This document shows, piece after piece, positions 41,201 to 54,000 of a stretch of DNA of 64,000 nucleotides (positions are counted from its first letter, which is position 1; each line of letters begins with the position of its first letter). Where the stretch lies: positions 10,857,556 through 10,921,555 of the forward strand of contig JAVDOI010000006.1 in assembly GCA_032191485.1 (NCBI GenBank), in the 5' to 3' direction. Made by a program: the position numbers and the translations under genes. The notes under the pieces were generated by a model that was not told the DNA's origin, searched no databases, and was given only the letters and a program-made list of their open reading frames with translations. The stretch comes from Leptoclinus maculatus (taxonomy: Eukaryota > Chordata > Actinopteri > Perciformes > Stichaeidae).

Positions 41201-43169
41201 GTACAGTATACATTCATGCAACCATCGACATGTGACCCTTCAAAAGCCTACTTATTGTGTTTCTGATCTCTATAAGTAGCTCTCTGCATTTTTATGTTGA
41301 AAGGCCTCTATTGTTTAGACTAAAGTCAGGCATGAGGCTGAGAGATTATGAGGGAAACATAAGTTAGATACTAATGAAATACTGCCACAAGTGACCGTTA
41401 TTGTGGTCCATCGCCAGAAGCCAAACTATTTGGCAGTGAGAATTATGAACATGATCTTTATTTGGAAATAGGAGACTTCAGTTAAAGTCGTACAACTGCT
41501 CGTGGGATTGTGACTGAAATGTTGTCGCTTGGGCTGCTGCCAACTGTGTCTCTATGAAGCTATTAAGTGCAATCAAATATTGCAAAATGGTGTGAATTTT
41601 CAAAACTCTGTCACAAATATGTGGATTGTGAGGAGTAAAGTATAAACATATTTTGTTGGCTCAAGTTGAGGTACCAAATATCCATCGCAATACTCTAGTG
41701 TTATAGCTTGTATTTATTTATTTGTGTGTGTGTTTGAATTGTGAAGTTTATAGCTGTCATGAAGTGTGAGTGGGGAAAGATAAATCTGAACAGTAGAGGC
41801 TTGTGGCACTGGCAGGTATTGATATGTCGATATAAAGTCTGCATAGATGTCTTCATTTTTGCACATTCGTGATCAGTCCATCATTTTGGTTTGGATATGG
41901 CTGCATGGAGCTCAGACTGAGCGTTTATCAACATGAAATTACAAAAACCTCTGAGCATGTGACGTCTGGAAAAAATTGAAACTAACTATCATGTGGTGCT
42001 TTGTTCATTATACAAGTCGTTACAGCACACCAAGCACAAACTCTGTGCTGAAATAGTTTCAATCACGTAAGCAGAGATACAATGGCAAGTGTTATGTGTA
42101 GATTAGCCTGCGAGCCAGACAGATTACACACTTGTTTTCATCATATTGCAAGGTTTCTGTTTCCTAAGACGACCAAATTGCTCAGGTCCAGCAGTGCAGA
42201 TCCCTAGGTAGCTGCGTTGTTTCTCATTTGAAATCAGGCAGTGTTGTTGTTGAGGTGAAGTGATGTTTCAGTGTTGGTGATCCAACTTCTTGTTCCTATC
42301 TGCACTGTGTCACAGACACAAGGGTCAGTTCCTGCTGAAAGCTGATGTTCCACTTCCTCACCTGGTCCTGAGCTTCCTGCTGTGGAAAGACAGGAAGCTC
42401 AATAGCGGCCGACACGATGTCTTGCTCAATATGACTCTGAGTGAAAGCAGATGTTATTGGGATGACGAGCATACATTTATCCACGTTATACAGTTTTATG
42501 CTTAGCACAATATGGCATGAGCCCCACCGTGACAGTTAGCTTTATTCCCATGGTTCCTGTTGTCTAGACCCGACCAGTCTTTCAGCTGGTTGGGGTGTTC
42601 GGCTGAAGGTGCCATAATTTATGGCTGCAACTGCAGAGCGCAGACAAGGGTGCATCTCACACCCTTGGTGGAGTCTTCCAAGTGAAGTTGTCAGACAGCC
42701 AGGTCATAAAACTACAGGTTTTTTAGCTTCTCAGCTGTGGTCGTCAAATTGGAGGAGCACTTGCAGAATCCTAGGGTGTGATCACACACACACACCCCTT
42801 GATTAAACACACCCAAATTAGCTATGTGGGGAACTTGTAGTCGGTCCTGCCTGTTCCTCAGCAGCTGAGCACTCAAATCTGTGCTGCTCAGCCCCCTGCA
42901 GTGTTTGTTCAGGGGGTGTATACTCTTGGGCAGATTTTTTTTTTCCAAGAGCAACATAATATTCCAATAGCTCATCTGAAGCTGATGCTTACTGTGTGTC
43001 CATGCACTGTTCCCACTGCTATACTGTAAGTGATACTTCTGGAGGCCATTATGTGTGCTTTTGTTCTTGTCTTGCCATTGGAGTCCAGTCGAGTCGAGTT
43101 GACACTTTTCAAACCTCTACTGGTCAAGCTAATCCATGCTGGAAATCAAATACTCTGCAAACTTTTTAG

Positions 43170-43705
43170 CCCCGATCGACCGGTGAGCCGATCCATCACC
43201 TATTCAATTAATTTCCATATTTTTTGTGTACCGACATTAATGATCCCAAGAGGATAAATCCGTCTGACTTTGGTAATTCTCTGACTTTTAGCGCTATCAT
43301 GAAGTTCTTATGGATTGTCATGAAATGTACTACTGGTATTTAATGTCCCTCAAGGATACATTTTAATAACTTTGTTGATCCTCTGACTTTTTATCTAACA
43401 CTATCACTTGATCTAAATTTTAATATTGTCCAATCCTTTGCTTTATGACCAAAAACCTGAAAAACGAATGATATTCCCACCCGCCTGAGCTGTACTTTGT
43501 GTTTAGCTCTAATTAGGACATTTCTAGAAACTGAGATGGTGAACCTGGTAAATATTGCTTGTAAAACCTCCGCATGTTAGCATTATCACTGTGAGCATGT
43601 TAGCATGCTGATGCTAGCGTCTAGCGACAGCTAACTTAGTAGTAGCCTCACAGAGCTGCTAGCATGGCTGTAGACTCTTAGTCTTGTTGACTTGTATTGT
43701 ATTTG
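43170..43705 (+). repeat. Teleost dispersed repeat containing GTTAGCATGCTGATGCTAGC-like core
   Basis: The stretch has the word order of a repeat I recognise as very abundant in percomorph genomes: GAGGATAAATCC, CTCTGACTTTTAGCGC, TTGTCATGAAATGTACTAC, then TATGACCAAAAACCTG, GTTAGCATTATCACTGTGAG, CATGTTAGCATGCTGATGCT and CACAGAGCTGCTAGCATGGC. It is diverged and shows no coding capacity. Recognition is from memory of fish genomic sequence; the class is not established here. Confidence 0.7.
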
Positions 43706-44339
43706 TTGCCAGGCAACTTTAGCTTGTAGAAAATTCGGCTAGGAGGAAGCATTAGGATGTTTAGGGGGCTCCAGTGAGCTCAGTCATTAAGACAGATAGC
43801 CCTGTTTCTAGTTAGGTACCCCTCCCTTCATCACTCACCAGCCCTCTGAAAGGCAAATACTTGGCACCCATCTTACAGCAAACACACAGGATCTACCAGT
43901 CTCCTTGGTGCTCTCAACCATCTTCATGCCGTCTGCATGGTTTCCTCTGAGTGCCACTAGAGGTCACAGCATGGGCCTCAGAGTCTTTGTTTTGCCCCAT
44001 AATGGCTCTATTCTCCCACAGCAGCAAGAACTTCCAAGCCTGCTAGACATAGGACACCATTGTGCATCATGGAGGGGTAATATGAGGAAAGACGTGCAGA
44101 GACATGGATGTGCGTGTTCAGTAAATTACTGTTAAAATGGTGTTGAAATATTAAATAGTTCACACATAGTGCACCCATTACTGGTAACCCCCCCCCCCCC
44201 CCCCCCCAAAAAAGGGTTTTACCATTTGCAATATATTTAACAATAACCAAATATGATATGTGGTAAAAGGGAGGAGACTGGACTAGTATTTTCTAATAGC
44301 GCGGATGACTTATTATCATGATTTAACTAAATGTAATAA

Positions 44340-44520
44340 GCCGACCACCAAAAATTCATTCAGACTCCGGGCTCGCTCAGAGGGAGTTGTGGGAAAATCT
44401 TGTGAGTGTCCACTTACACCCTGATGAAGGCCACAAGCCAAAACGTGTTGGTCTTACAATAAAGTTGTTTTATATAAACTACAATTGTTGCTGGAGTTTT
44501 GACCTCTTCAAACTTTGACT
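44340..44520 (+). repeat. Candidate SINE/LINE-tail-like dispersed repeat
   Basis: The core CTGATGAAGGCCACAAGCCA followed by AAACGTGTTGG and a short tail with AATAAAG resembles the 3' tails of retroposon-derived repeats seen in fish and reptiles. Ends and target duplications could not be defined, so the extent is approximate. Confidence 0.4.
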
Positions 44521-46522
44521 TCAGACTGTGCTATAACCCACCGCTCTGCTTCTAGTGTTCCATTACAGCAATTAAAAAAATAAGCTACTGTGTAATGTGA
44601 TGTGTTACTATTTTATCCACCTCAAAAATGTTGGTACAAAGCTGTATTAAAATTTGACATGCTGCATGTTGATTACAAGAGACATTAAATTACTCTTTTT
44701 GTGATAAATAATCATTCTTGAAGATAAAACTACAGAAGAATTATATTAGCTTGAAATGTACCTTTTTTCACTTAAGTGGTGTAGATTAAGTTACTTAGCC
44801 AATCTATCACAAAACATACACTACACATTTGGATTTCAACCTGAGTGTCTTAAAACCCTTATAGATAAGGTAGGAACATGAGAACTTCACACAGAAATGA
44901 CAGTGATAGCCAATGAGCTGTGTAGTTTTATATGATCCTACAAAAGAGTTTGGTTCTTTCTTTTAATTTGGCTTTGGGTGATGTGAAGATTATAGTCTTT
45001 ATGGTATACAGAGATCTTTCCAGCAGTGCTTGTTTTGTTTTCAAAAGTTAGAGAAGAGGATAGTTACTGAAAAAATTAGAGTGACTAAAGAAGAAAAGAC
45101 TCTGCAATGGACTCTTTTTTTCCATGTAAAGTTATTCATAGGCAGGACATACAAATTATCCTGTGTCTGAGAAAAAGGCAAAACAAATTAGGCATATTTC
45201 AGTGTAAAAGATGAATTAGATTTAAGATGGGGGAAGTTCCAGTTAAAGCAGCGGAAGTGGATAGACAGGGCTGAAAGCGAAAGATCTGGCAAATAGTAAG
45301 GAATAAAGGCAGGAGTCCTGTTCCTGACTGTTTGTCTCAAGTAGAAAACGTGAGTGAGCTGTAATCGGATCTCAGCCGTGGTGAGATCATACAGGAGGCC
45401 TGCCAGCAGCCTCAGAAAGAGCAGTCCACCCATAAGCCTTTAGCCCCACTGCAGCCCTCTGTGGCTCTCTACAGGCCTGCCAGCTTAAATATCATATATC
45501 CATTTTCAAGAGTACTAGTTGTTCCTTGAAATTACAGAGGTGAAATGAGAAAGAACTACTAAAACATGTTTTAAAGCACTGGTCTGCACACAATTTGATA
45601 GGAAAAGGTGGGCTTCATGCCATTAATGTATAAGCTTGTAGCTGTCAAGTGAAAACCCCGTATCACCAAATCTGATGATGTTTAGTGAATCTTTTGGAAC
45701 CGAAGGATTACATGTTTCATTATGAATTGAGAAAATGTTCCTACTTCTTATACCAAATAAACCGTTTCACAGAGCTGAAAACACGGTTGTTCCTAACAAA
45801 TGAAAAGTCAACATGATTTTCACAGGAGGGTAACATCTTCTGCTCTGCAGTCATTTTTGACATAGATACTGTGTCCACTAGTTGTTATCATAATAAATGT
45901 ATCAAATAACTGTATGTGTGTCTATGTTTAATAAGCAAGGGTGCCACGTAGGACAAAATCATAAAAAAGCTAATTCAGCATGAAACCAAAGTTGCCAAAT
46001 TCCTTACAAAACACATTGCTCGACGGCTCTTTCCGTTTAATTCTAAAAGGACAGTTAAAGTTCGATTTTTTTAAAATTGTGTTAGAATCTGATAAAGTAA
46101 ATCCAATTACTCTTCTCAGATGACCCACCACTTAAAACTGTCAGAGTTCATGACCCTAATGCTTGAGGGGGAACAGAGATAAGGACCGGGGGTCCGGCAC
46201 ATGGATTATAGTGAGTGAATGAGTTGCTTGTGTGATTGCTCGTACAGGATTGTAGAGTTACATAGCTTTGTGTGTTGAGTCTATGACAGCTGCACATACA
46301 GTGAAGCTACGAAGAAGTCACAGTTGACCTGCAGATTTCACACTTCACATTTACGCCTGGAGTACTTTAGTTTTTCTGTGTTGATCACACACTCTCTTTA
46401 TTCTGTCGTAATACATCAATATTTCCTCTCCTCTTACACCAGACCTGCTCAGATGGGGTTGAGATAACGCCACCACAAGTTCCACCCTTGTGCCGAACTC
46501 GAGCCTCTCACATTCACCCAGA

Positions 46523-49350
46523 ATGGCAGATCCCACCGGACTGAGCTCTGAAGGGGCCGGGTCAGGCACGGCCGAAGTCGACGCCTGCAGTTTGGAGATA
46601 GAGAGGAAGTATGATGTCATCCCTGCCGTCATCTGCTCCATGTGTTGCCTGTTTGGCATCATCTACTGCTTCTTTGGTGAGGATCCCTGCCGGCTCACAG
46701 GCCTTGAAATCAATGAAAGCTAAAACTGAATGTTTTTTGAATTACTTAACGAGAGCTGCTCAGATATTGATACCAGTATTGGAAATGCCTCAGATACAGC
46801 CTAAAATACTGGATTGGGCATCGGCGAGTATGCTATATTGGGTTGTTATATCACTAGCATATTGCGCATGTGCAACTCTCAACAATCATTGTAATCGCTT
46901 GTAATTTGCTCCATAGTGCAGCCTTTAAATATATCAAATCAAGTTGGCTAAACCTGCACTTTTACTTAATTTGACACAAAAACTCTGGTTGTAGCTGTTG
47001 ACAAAGTTACTTTGTGGAGCTTATACCTTGTGTACATTATATTCATATAAAAAGGATAACTGTGTTCCTCATTGTAGATCTCTCCTGTCTCTCCTCTTCT
47101 AGGTTACCGCTGTTTCAAGGCTGTCATGTTCCTGTCCGGTCTGATGTTTGGCTCCGTCATCATTTTCTTGCTGTGTCACAAGGAGCATGTGCTGGACACC
47201 CAGCTGAGCGTGGAGGCCAGTGCGGGTATCGGCCTCGGTATCGGCCTGCTGTGCGGTCTGGTCACTATGCTGGTGCGAAGCGTCGGCCTCTTCATGACCG
47301 GCCTGCTGCTGGGCCTCCTCCTGGCTCTTGCCGCCCTACTGGTCACTCAGCAGTTCTACACTCCAACCACAGTCTGGGTCCCACTGGGTTCACTTCTGGG
47401 AGCGGGCATGCTGTTTGCTGTGCTGACACTGCAGTGGCAGAAGCTCTTCACCATGCTCTCCACGGCTGTGTTCGGGGCAGCTATCATGACAGTATGTGCT
47501 GATTACTTTGTGGAGATGCTGGTTTTGGCCACGCATGTGTATGAATGCTTGCGCCTCACACCCGGGCCACCTCTTTGCTGGTACAGCTGGGTCATTTTGG
47601 GCATCTGGCCTGCCCTCAGCCTCATAGGAGTACTGGTCCAGTGGAAACTGACGGATGACAGCTTCTCACACACTGAGGGTAAGGAGGAAATATCATGACC
47701 CTTTTGAGTTTTGTTGTAGGGGGGATTTAGGGACCATATTCATCCAACTTCCAAGAATTACACTAAAGAATGGAGGAGTAAAAAAGTTGTCTTCACAGAT
47801 GCATTCACACTAATTCAGGCGTTATCCCCGCGTGTGGTGTTCACACAGACAGCGTTGATTCTGCTGCTTTGTTGCTGCCAGCCATTCAAAATGGCCAGAA
47901 TGTTTCATTTCATTATAAATGTAATTTATAGACGGGTCGGGTTGGTTGCCGACATTGCTAGAGACCGCACACTGAGCAGAGTCCACCTTGATTAACAGTT
48001 GCACCGGGAGAAGGGGGCTCCGTCACTCCCCACAGAGAGAGAGGGCGCAGCAAGTACTAAGTTCACAGCTTTGGGAAGTGAAGTCTGGGTTAGGGGTGAT
48101 GTAAAGCTGACACAGCCTGAACCGCGAGCCACATGATTTTTTATGGCATACTATACTATGCCTTTTTTTTAGTATACCATACTCTGACTTTTTTGACATT
48201 TTTATGATATACTGTATATATGATCTATTCTATTCTATACTTTATTTTACTCTTTTACGACATACTATGCTATGTCATTTTTGTTGACATTTTTAAGACA
48301 TATAATACTTTGACTTTTACATCTTTAATGACGTTCTATACAATTACTTTTTCATCCTTTTTTAAGAAATGTAATATTTTTTTAATGGCATTTTTATGAT
48401 ATACTGTACTAAGCCTTTTTTGACATACTATATTATGACTTTTTTAATGACTTTTATGGCATTCTATTCTATAACGTTTATTACATACTGTACCATGACT
48501 TTTTATGTCTTCACGCCATCGAAAGCAGTGGCATTTAGTTTGCAAGTTGTTCCTCTATCTTACCTTGGTGGAATTGTTTTTTATTTGACACAAAGGTCCC
48601 CTTGGACTGAAGGATGAACCGATTAGATTTTAGGTTGTCAAGGGTCAAGGTAGCTGTGACCACACGGCCGTCCCATTCTTGTGGTGGAATTTAATTTCAT
48701 CTGGCACAAAAATCCACCTTGACTCAAGGATGAACTGGTTAGTAATGGTGGTAAAAGGTCATGGTCAATGTAACCTCAAAACATCGTTCTGGTCATAACT
48801 CAAGAATTCCTACGCTGAGTATGACAATTTCATTAAAATGTCTAATGTCTAATTCTAGCTTAATGAAGCTGCCTTCGAATGTTCTCTTCTCCTTGTAGTC
48901 GTTATCAGTCGGAGACAGAAGAGAGTCCAGCTGATGCGAATTCGAGAGAAGGACGCCAAGAAGCGACAGCAGGCAGGTGGGCAGGAAGGCACGTACCGCC
49001 GTAAACCCACCCCAGTGAAACGTTACGCTGGGGATCTACTGGCACCGGTCAGTGTCACCCAACATGGCGTGTGCTGTAGATGCTGATTATTGTGTTTTTA
49101 TGGCATCAGTTATACCAGTGAGCCTAACAAATCCTTGTCAAGTTGACGCCACCGTTTTTTTGTGTACCTGACTCATCTCTCCATGTGTTGTTCTTCTTAG
49201 AGCTACCTGCAAAGTCTGCGGGACAGACAGATGGGCACAGGCACTTCCCTTAGCAGCCTGGGCACTGCCAACCACACCATGATCGACTTGGACTATGACA
49301 CCGGGTCCACCGCGCCCCTTACAGCTACAACCCCAGTCGTCAGGGTCTGA
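46523..49350 (+). CDS. tmem198: TMEM198 multi-pass membrane protein, 4 coding exons, complete
   Basis: Member of the TMEM198 family (DUF4203-type seven-pass protein), reported in vertebrates to promote LRP6 phosphorylation in Wnt signalling. Coding exons: 46523-46676, 47103-47678, 48899-49047 and 49201-49350; phases 1, 1 and 0 fit and give 342 aa. A short extracellular N-terminus leads into ERKYDVIPAVICSMCCLFG, followed by a dense series of hydrophobic helices (about residues 32-235) with Gly-rich stretches such as GIGLGIGLLCGL. The cytoplasmic tail has basic motifs SRRQKRVQLMRIREKDAKKR and ends in TTPVVRV. The start was chosen because it is the first ATG after a good acceptor (AG at 46441-46442). 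Polyadenylation signals are at 49918-49923 and 50196-50201. It may be the b paralogue of teleosts; I cannot distinguish. Confidence 0.93.
46735..46925 (+). repeat. Degenerate dispersed repeat in tmem198 intron
   Basis: The word order GATATTGATACCAGTATTGG, ATACAGCCTAAAATACTGGA and TTGGGCATCGGCGAGTA resembles a fish repeat rich in variants of GGTATCGGTATTGG. It is diverged and its ends are not visible. Confidence 0.4.
48137..48512 (+). repeat. Diverged AT-rich tandem array, tmem198 intron 3
   Basis: Irregular repeats of words such as GACATACTATACTATGACTT, TTTTTGACATTTTTATG and GATATACTGTA, with a period of roughly 30-45 bp. The same words occur in mmp19 intron 3 at 52785-52893 and 53739-54060. 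No coding capacity. Confidence 0.75.
48560..48850 (+). repeat. Teleost dispersed repeat, two diverged tandem units
   Basis: Two units about 115 bp apart each carry GGTGGAATT, a TGACACAAA-like or TGGCACAAA-like word, CTTGGACTGAAGGATGAAC or its variant, and an AAGGTCA-like word. The sequence resembles a repeat common in percomorphs that has AGGTCA half-sites and the phrase ATAACTCAAGAATTC, also present here near 48795-48810. Recognition is from memory. Confidence 0.6.
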
Positions 49351-51038
49351 GCAAAAGGGACTACCTAGAGCTCTCTGGTTCTCCAACTCTGTCTTCTTAA
49401 CATAGAGTAGAGCCAACAAACTGATACCCTCAGCTAAAGGTGTATTGTGCCCTTAAATTGGTTTGGAGAAAGAGGATTGTTTGGTAAAAGAGAATGCTGC
49501 TTTTTGGGGAGAAGTGAGAGGTGTCACCTGTTTGGTGAAAGCTATAATATAACCACTACAACTACTGTGTTTCTCAGAGAAACACTTAAAAACAGATACT
49601 AACAAAGTAAGGTCCTCCAGTTTTTTCATGATGTATTAAATACATAAATAGCAAGTACGAGCCTCAAAAACGGTTGTATATCTGTTATGGTAGTGAAGTG
49701 ACGAAGCAATTTGTTTTACATTACATGTACTGTACTTAAAAAGTTAGTCATTGCCATGAAGTGTTGTTATTACCTGTCGTACCTGTTTAACTGTGTGCTC
49801 GTAGGATTTGTGAACGTTTTTCATTAAAATGACTGTGTATTTGTTTAAATGGAGTTTGGTTTGGTGAGAGAGTAAAATATGACGGGTGTATGACATGTAT
49901 GACAAAGTGAAGCAAAAAATAAACGGTGCAAAAAGAAATACTTTGTATATCCCGTCAGAATAGAGTAGGTGAAGAATTTAGACTGTTGTGTATGCTTGTG
50001 GAGTGAACTTTTTATGAGTTAATTTATATATTGACCAAGTACATGATAGGGTTAAAAAAGGACAAAAAACAAAGCATGTTTGTTGTTAATTTGTAGATTT
50101 TTAAAGAATTATCCATTGTGATGTTTGAATTTTACAGGGACAATGCACTTGTTTCCTGAATCTGTACATACCTGTTGATAGAAATTGCAAAGATAAATAA
50201 ATGTGTTTCATACAAAAACAGTTTTCACTCATTGATTGAGTCAGATTCATTTGCACTGTTGGTCTCTTGTGGCTCTTAGCAACACTGGCAGCAATCCTCA
50301 CCAGGCTTTTCATGGGCAATAAATAGGTCATGGGGAGGATTTCCTACTCTGTAACTGGTTGGGGTTGTCATGGCGCCTCCAAAGTTTGTTTTTTTGCAGA
50401 CAACACAATGCAGGACAGACTGGCATTTCATTATAATGAACATTCAATTTAATTGTTTCATTATAGAAAATCTTACATTTTAACTTGAAAACTGTAAAAA
50501 AAAAAAAAAAGAAAATCTGGACAGATCTATGACACATGATTTCTCACAGACATTTGTGAGATTTGAGATCATTGTTTAAGAACACTGAACAAACTTTTAA
50601 AAGAGATGCATGATTGGTTAAAAACAGAATGTCTGAACAGGAAGTGCACACTCCCATCATATTACATCTTACTGAAAGTATTAACACACATAATCCAACA
50701 CATACGTTTGAGAGAAAAACAGAAGGCCTCCCTTGATTTCTCCCTGAGATCATACAAAAGCTTACATAATTCTTAAAGTCACAAAAACACACATATGTGC
50801 TCAAAGAGTAAGCCTCACAAAAGCCTGCCTGCCACAGAGGGAAGGAGTAGTTTGATTAAAATCAGATCCAGTGAAATAAAATCAATTCCCACACTATTTC
50901 TGTTCTTTTTTTTTTTTCATGGTAGATAAAATTTACAATCACTGCTGTTGAGGTTGCCTGGTTGTCAATGCCTCTGGAGTGGAACCAGCACCCCTGCCGT
51001 GGACCTCTTGATCCATGCTGCCCCCTAATGGTTGGCCC
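49351..51038. other. tmem198 3' UTR and convergent spacer to mmp19
   Basis: The spacer separates two convergent genes. The first part, to about 50220, is the tmem198 3' UTR with two AATAAA signals. The rest should contain the 3' end of mmp19; no clear minus-strand AATAAA is visible. No further gene is recognised. Confidence 0.6.
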
Positions 51039-54000
51039 CTAGCATCGCATCCAGCGCTCCCTCTTGCTCAGTGGGTATCCTCTGTCAACCCTCAGCAGCT
51101 TATTCACACGCCAGTACTCATCTCCCTTAAAGAAGAAGATGTTGCCGTTGGTCCAGGTGAAGGCTGCATCCGGACTGGACGGCACTCCAGTCAAGAGCAT
51201 AGAGAGCGGTTTGGGGTAGAGACTTAAGTCCGTGTACCTCAACTCATCCCACTGCCAGTGCTCTGAACCCTACACAGACAGACAGTAAAGAGATAACAAC
51301 TAAATATTTCTTCAAGAAGAATATTTGAGGACGCACTGACACGTTTAAATGCCGCCACATGTTTTGATACCTTGATAAAGACCAACTTCTTGTTCTTCTC
51401 CAGGTAAAGGGCTGCATCAATATTAGGAGGGATTCGTTTGACCTCTTTGGGGTAGCCGTAGTCCAGCACGAACATGGTATACCTCCACACTTTATTGTCT
51501 GGGACCAGAAACAGTATAAATAGTCACACATTTAAATTTTGGACTCACAGCTGGAGAACAGAAGAGCGCATGACAGAAGTATTGGACAACTGTACCTTTA
51601 AAAAAGTATGTCTTGTTGGTTCTTTGAGAGTACACAGCAGCATTCAGGTTTCCAGGGAGGGCCCTCCACAGCCTGTCAATCTTTAGCGGTGCGTTGTGTC
51701 CCAGGTCAGAGATCGTCCAGACGTAATCACCACTGAACGCAAAGGTTTTCCTCCATGGACCTGATTAAACATACAGAGAGGTACTCTGTGACACATTTTG
51801 TGATCATGCTTTTGGACTAAAAACGTGTTAATGTAAAGTCAGGCTACAATGCACACAGGTGGGGCTTCTACTGTAAATACTGTCTATCTGTAATTTACCT
51901 AACATGATGGCATCCAGTGTGGCAGTGCAGGGGTCAGGGAGGTTCTCAGTATCATGGCTGCTTTCTGTGGGAAACAGACTGTCTGGAGGTGTCGGACTCG
52001 CTAAAGTGCTGGTGATGCGTTTACCTATAAAACAAAGAAAGTTTTAGGATGTATGCTTTCCTTATTTTGACATAAAACACAATGATTCAAAGTCATGCAA
52101 TCACATGAAGTGTCAGGTCAAATCATGCTGATTTATGCAAATTCACAAATACTGATACAACACAAAATGGACAGCTCTGATCTAGTCCAGTGGGCCTTCT
52201 TGATGCACTCACCATATAACATCTGGATGCCTCTGATATCATCTGTATGCAGCCTAAAATTGGCACGGTAACCAGCGTAGACTGGAGCCATCAGAGCGCT
52301 TCTGAACTGAGAGTGTCCCAGGCCGAGGGCGTGGCCAATTTCATGGGCAGCCACGATACGCAGATTAGTACCATAATATGCTCCCTCAGTCCAGAACTCA
52401 TCCTCATCAAAATGGACAATACCAGATTCTGGTGACTCAGCATGGGCGAGTACATGACCTGCAGGTGGTACAAATAAACAATTTAGGTTTGTGTTTCAGG
52501 GGATAGTAGGCCCAATAGGAGCTATATATCTAAATAAAAAAACTGACCACGGCCATCAAATGGGGTGGCGCAGAAGCCGTCTTTCTTGTGAAAGGAGATC
52601 TTGATGTCTGCTCTGCCATAGTCAACCTCTCTGAAGGTCAAAGCAGCCAAATCACTCCAGTACTTGAAGGCAGAGTGGACGGCCATCTTCACCTCTACCT
52701 TCTTCATGTCAGGTGTGTAGTTGTAGATGCGGTAGGTCAGACTCCTCTTTCTCCAACGACCTGTAAGAGAAGAATCCATTTTAATGTCATACTATACTTT
52801 TTGGAACTTTGATGACATACTTTACTATGACTTTTTTGACATTTTAATTACACACTATATTATTACTTTTTATGATTTTTTTTATGGCATAATTATGGAA
52901 GCCCATTCCCGCCAGCAAAAAAAAAAAAAAAGATCACAAAGAAAAAAAAAGAAATAAGATCACAAAAAAAAAAAAATAGTAACTTAAAAAAAAAAAAAAA
53001 AAATGCAATTCACAAAAAAAAAAAAAAAAGATATAATTAATTCACCAAAAAAAAAAAAAAAATAAAAATATATATATATATATAAATATATATAAAATAT
53101 ATATTTTTTTTTTACTTTTTCTCTGTCAGCAAAAAAGAAAAAAAAATGTTTCCAGTTGCTGTTTATTGGTCGCCACCTCAGCCACATTGGTTTCATTCTA
53201 TATACTCCAGAGCTCTTGCTCTTGCTCTTGCTCTTGCTCTTGCTCTTGCTCTTGCTCTTGCTCTTGCTCTTGCTCTTGCTCTTGCTCTTGCTCTTGCTCT
53301 TGCTCTTGCTCTTGCTCTTGCTCTTGCTCTTGCTCTTGCTTAACATTCTATTCAAGGGTGCGTTTGCTCATTACAATCCATGTGAAACATCATCTGTATT
53401 TCATGTGTTGTAAAGCCACGTTTTAAAGAAGTCTTCAATGTACTCACAATCCATTCATATGTCATAGCTGCTTCTATGACTGTTGTGTTAAAGTATCTCA
53501 TAATTTCGACTTTCTATAGCAACTGGAAAAATCTGGTCAGTGTTATGGTTACAGATGGATGCACCAAAAGTTTTTTTTTGCTGGTGGAAAAAAAGTAAAA
53601 TAAAAAAATATATATATATTAGAATTATTATTATTTATTTTGTGGGTGGATTTTTTTTTTTTTTTTAGGGATCTTATTTTTTTTTTTTTTAATCTTTTTT
53701 TTTTTTTTTTCCTGCGGGAATGGGCTTCCATACATAATATACTATAACTTTTAAATAATTGAATGACATACTGTACCATGAATATTTCATGACATACTAT
53801 AGTATGAGTTTTTATGACATACTTTATCATTACTTTTTTATGACATTTTAATATACTGTACAATGACATTTTCATAGCATACCACGTTCTGACATTTGAT
53901 GCACCTGTATACAATTACATTTGTATGACATTCTATACTATGATATGTTTTACATTTTATTGAGATACTATGCTATGACTTTTTTGAAATTTGAATATCA

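Larger units (their letters stand above)
38255..46442 (+). other. Presumed first intron of tmem198
   Basis: About 8.2 kb without a recognisable coding exon on either strand. It holds teleost dispersed repeats at about 43170-43705 and 44340-44520 and a 20-C run at 44188-44207, all listed separately. Its many open frames of 60-120 codons lack family features. Confidence 0.45.

Noticed and set aside
53146..53426. Poly-Leu, Ala-Leu and Cys-Ser repeat frames
   Set aside because: They are translations of the hexanucleotide expansion inside the transposon; no gene context.
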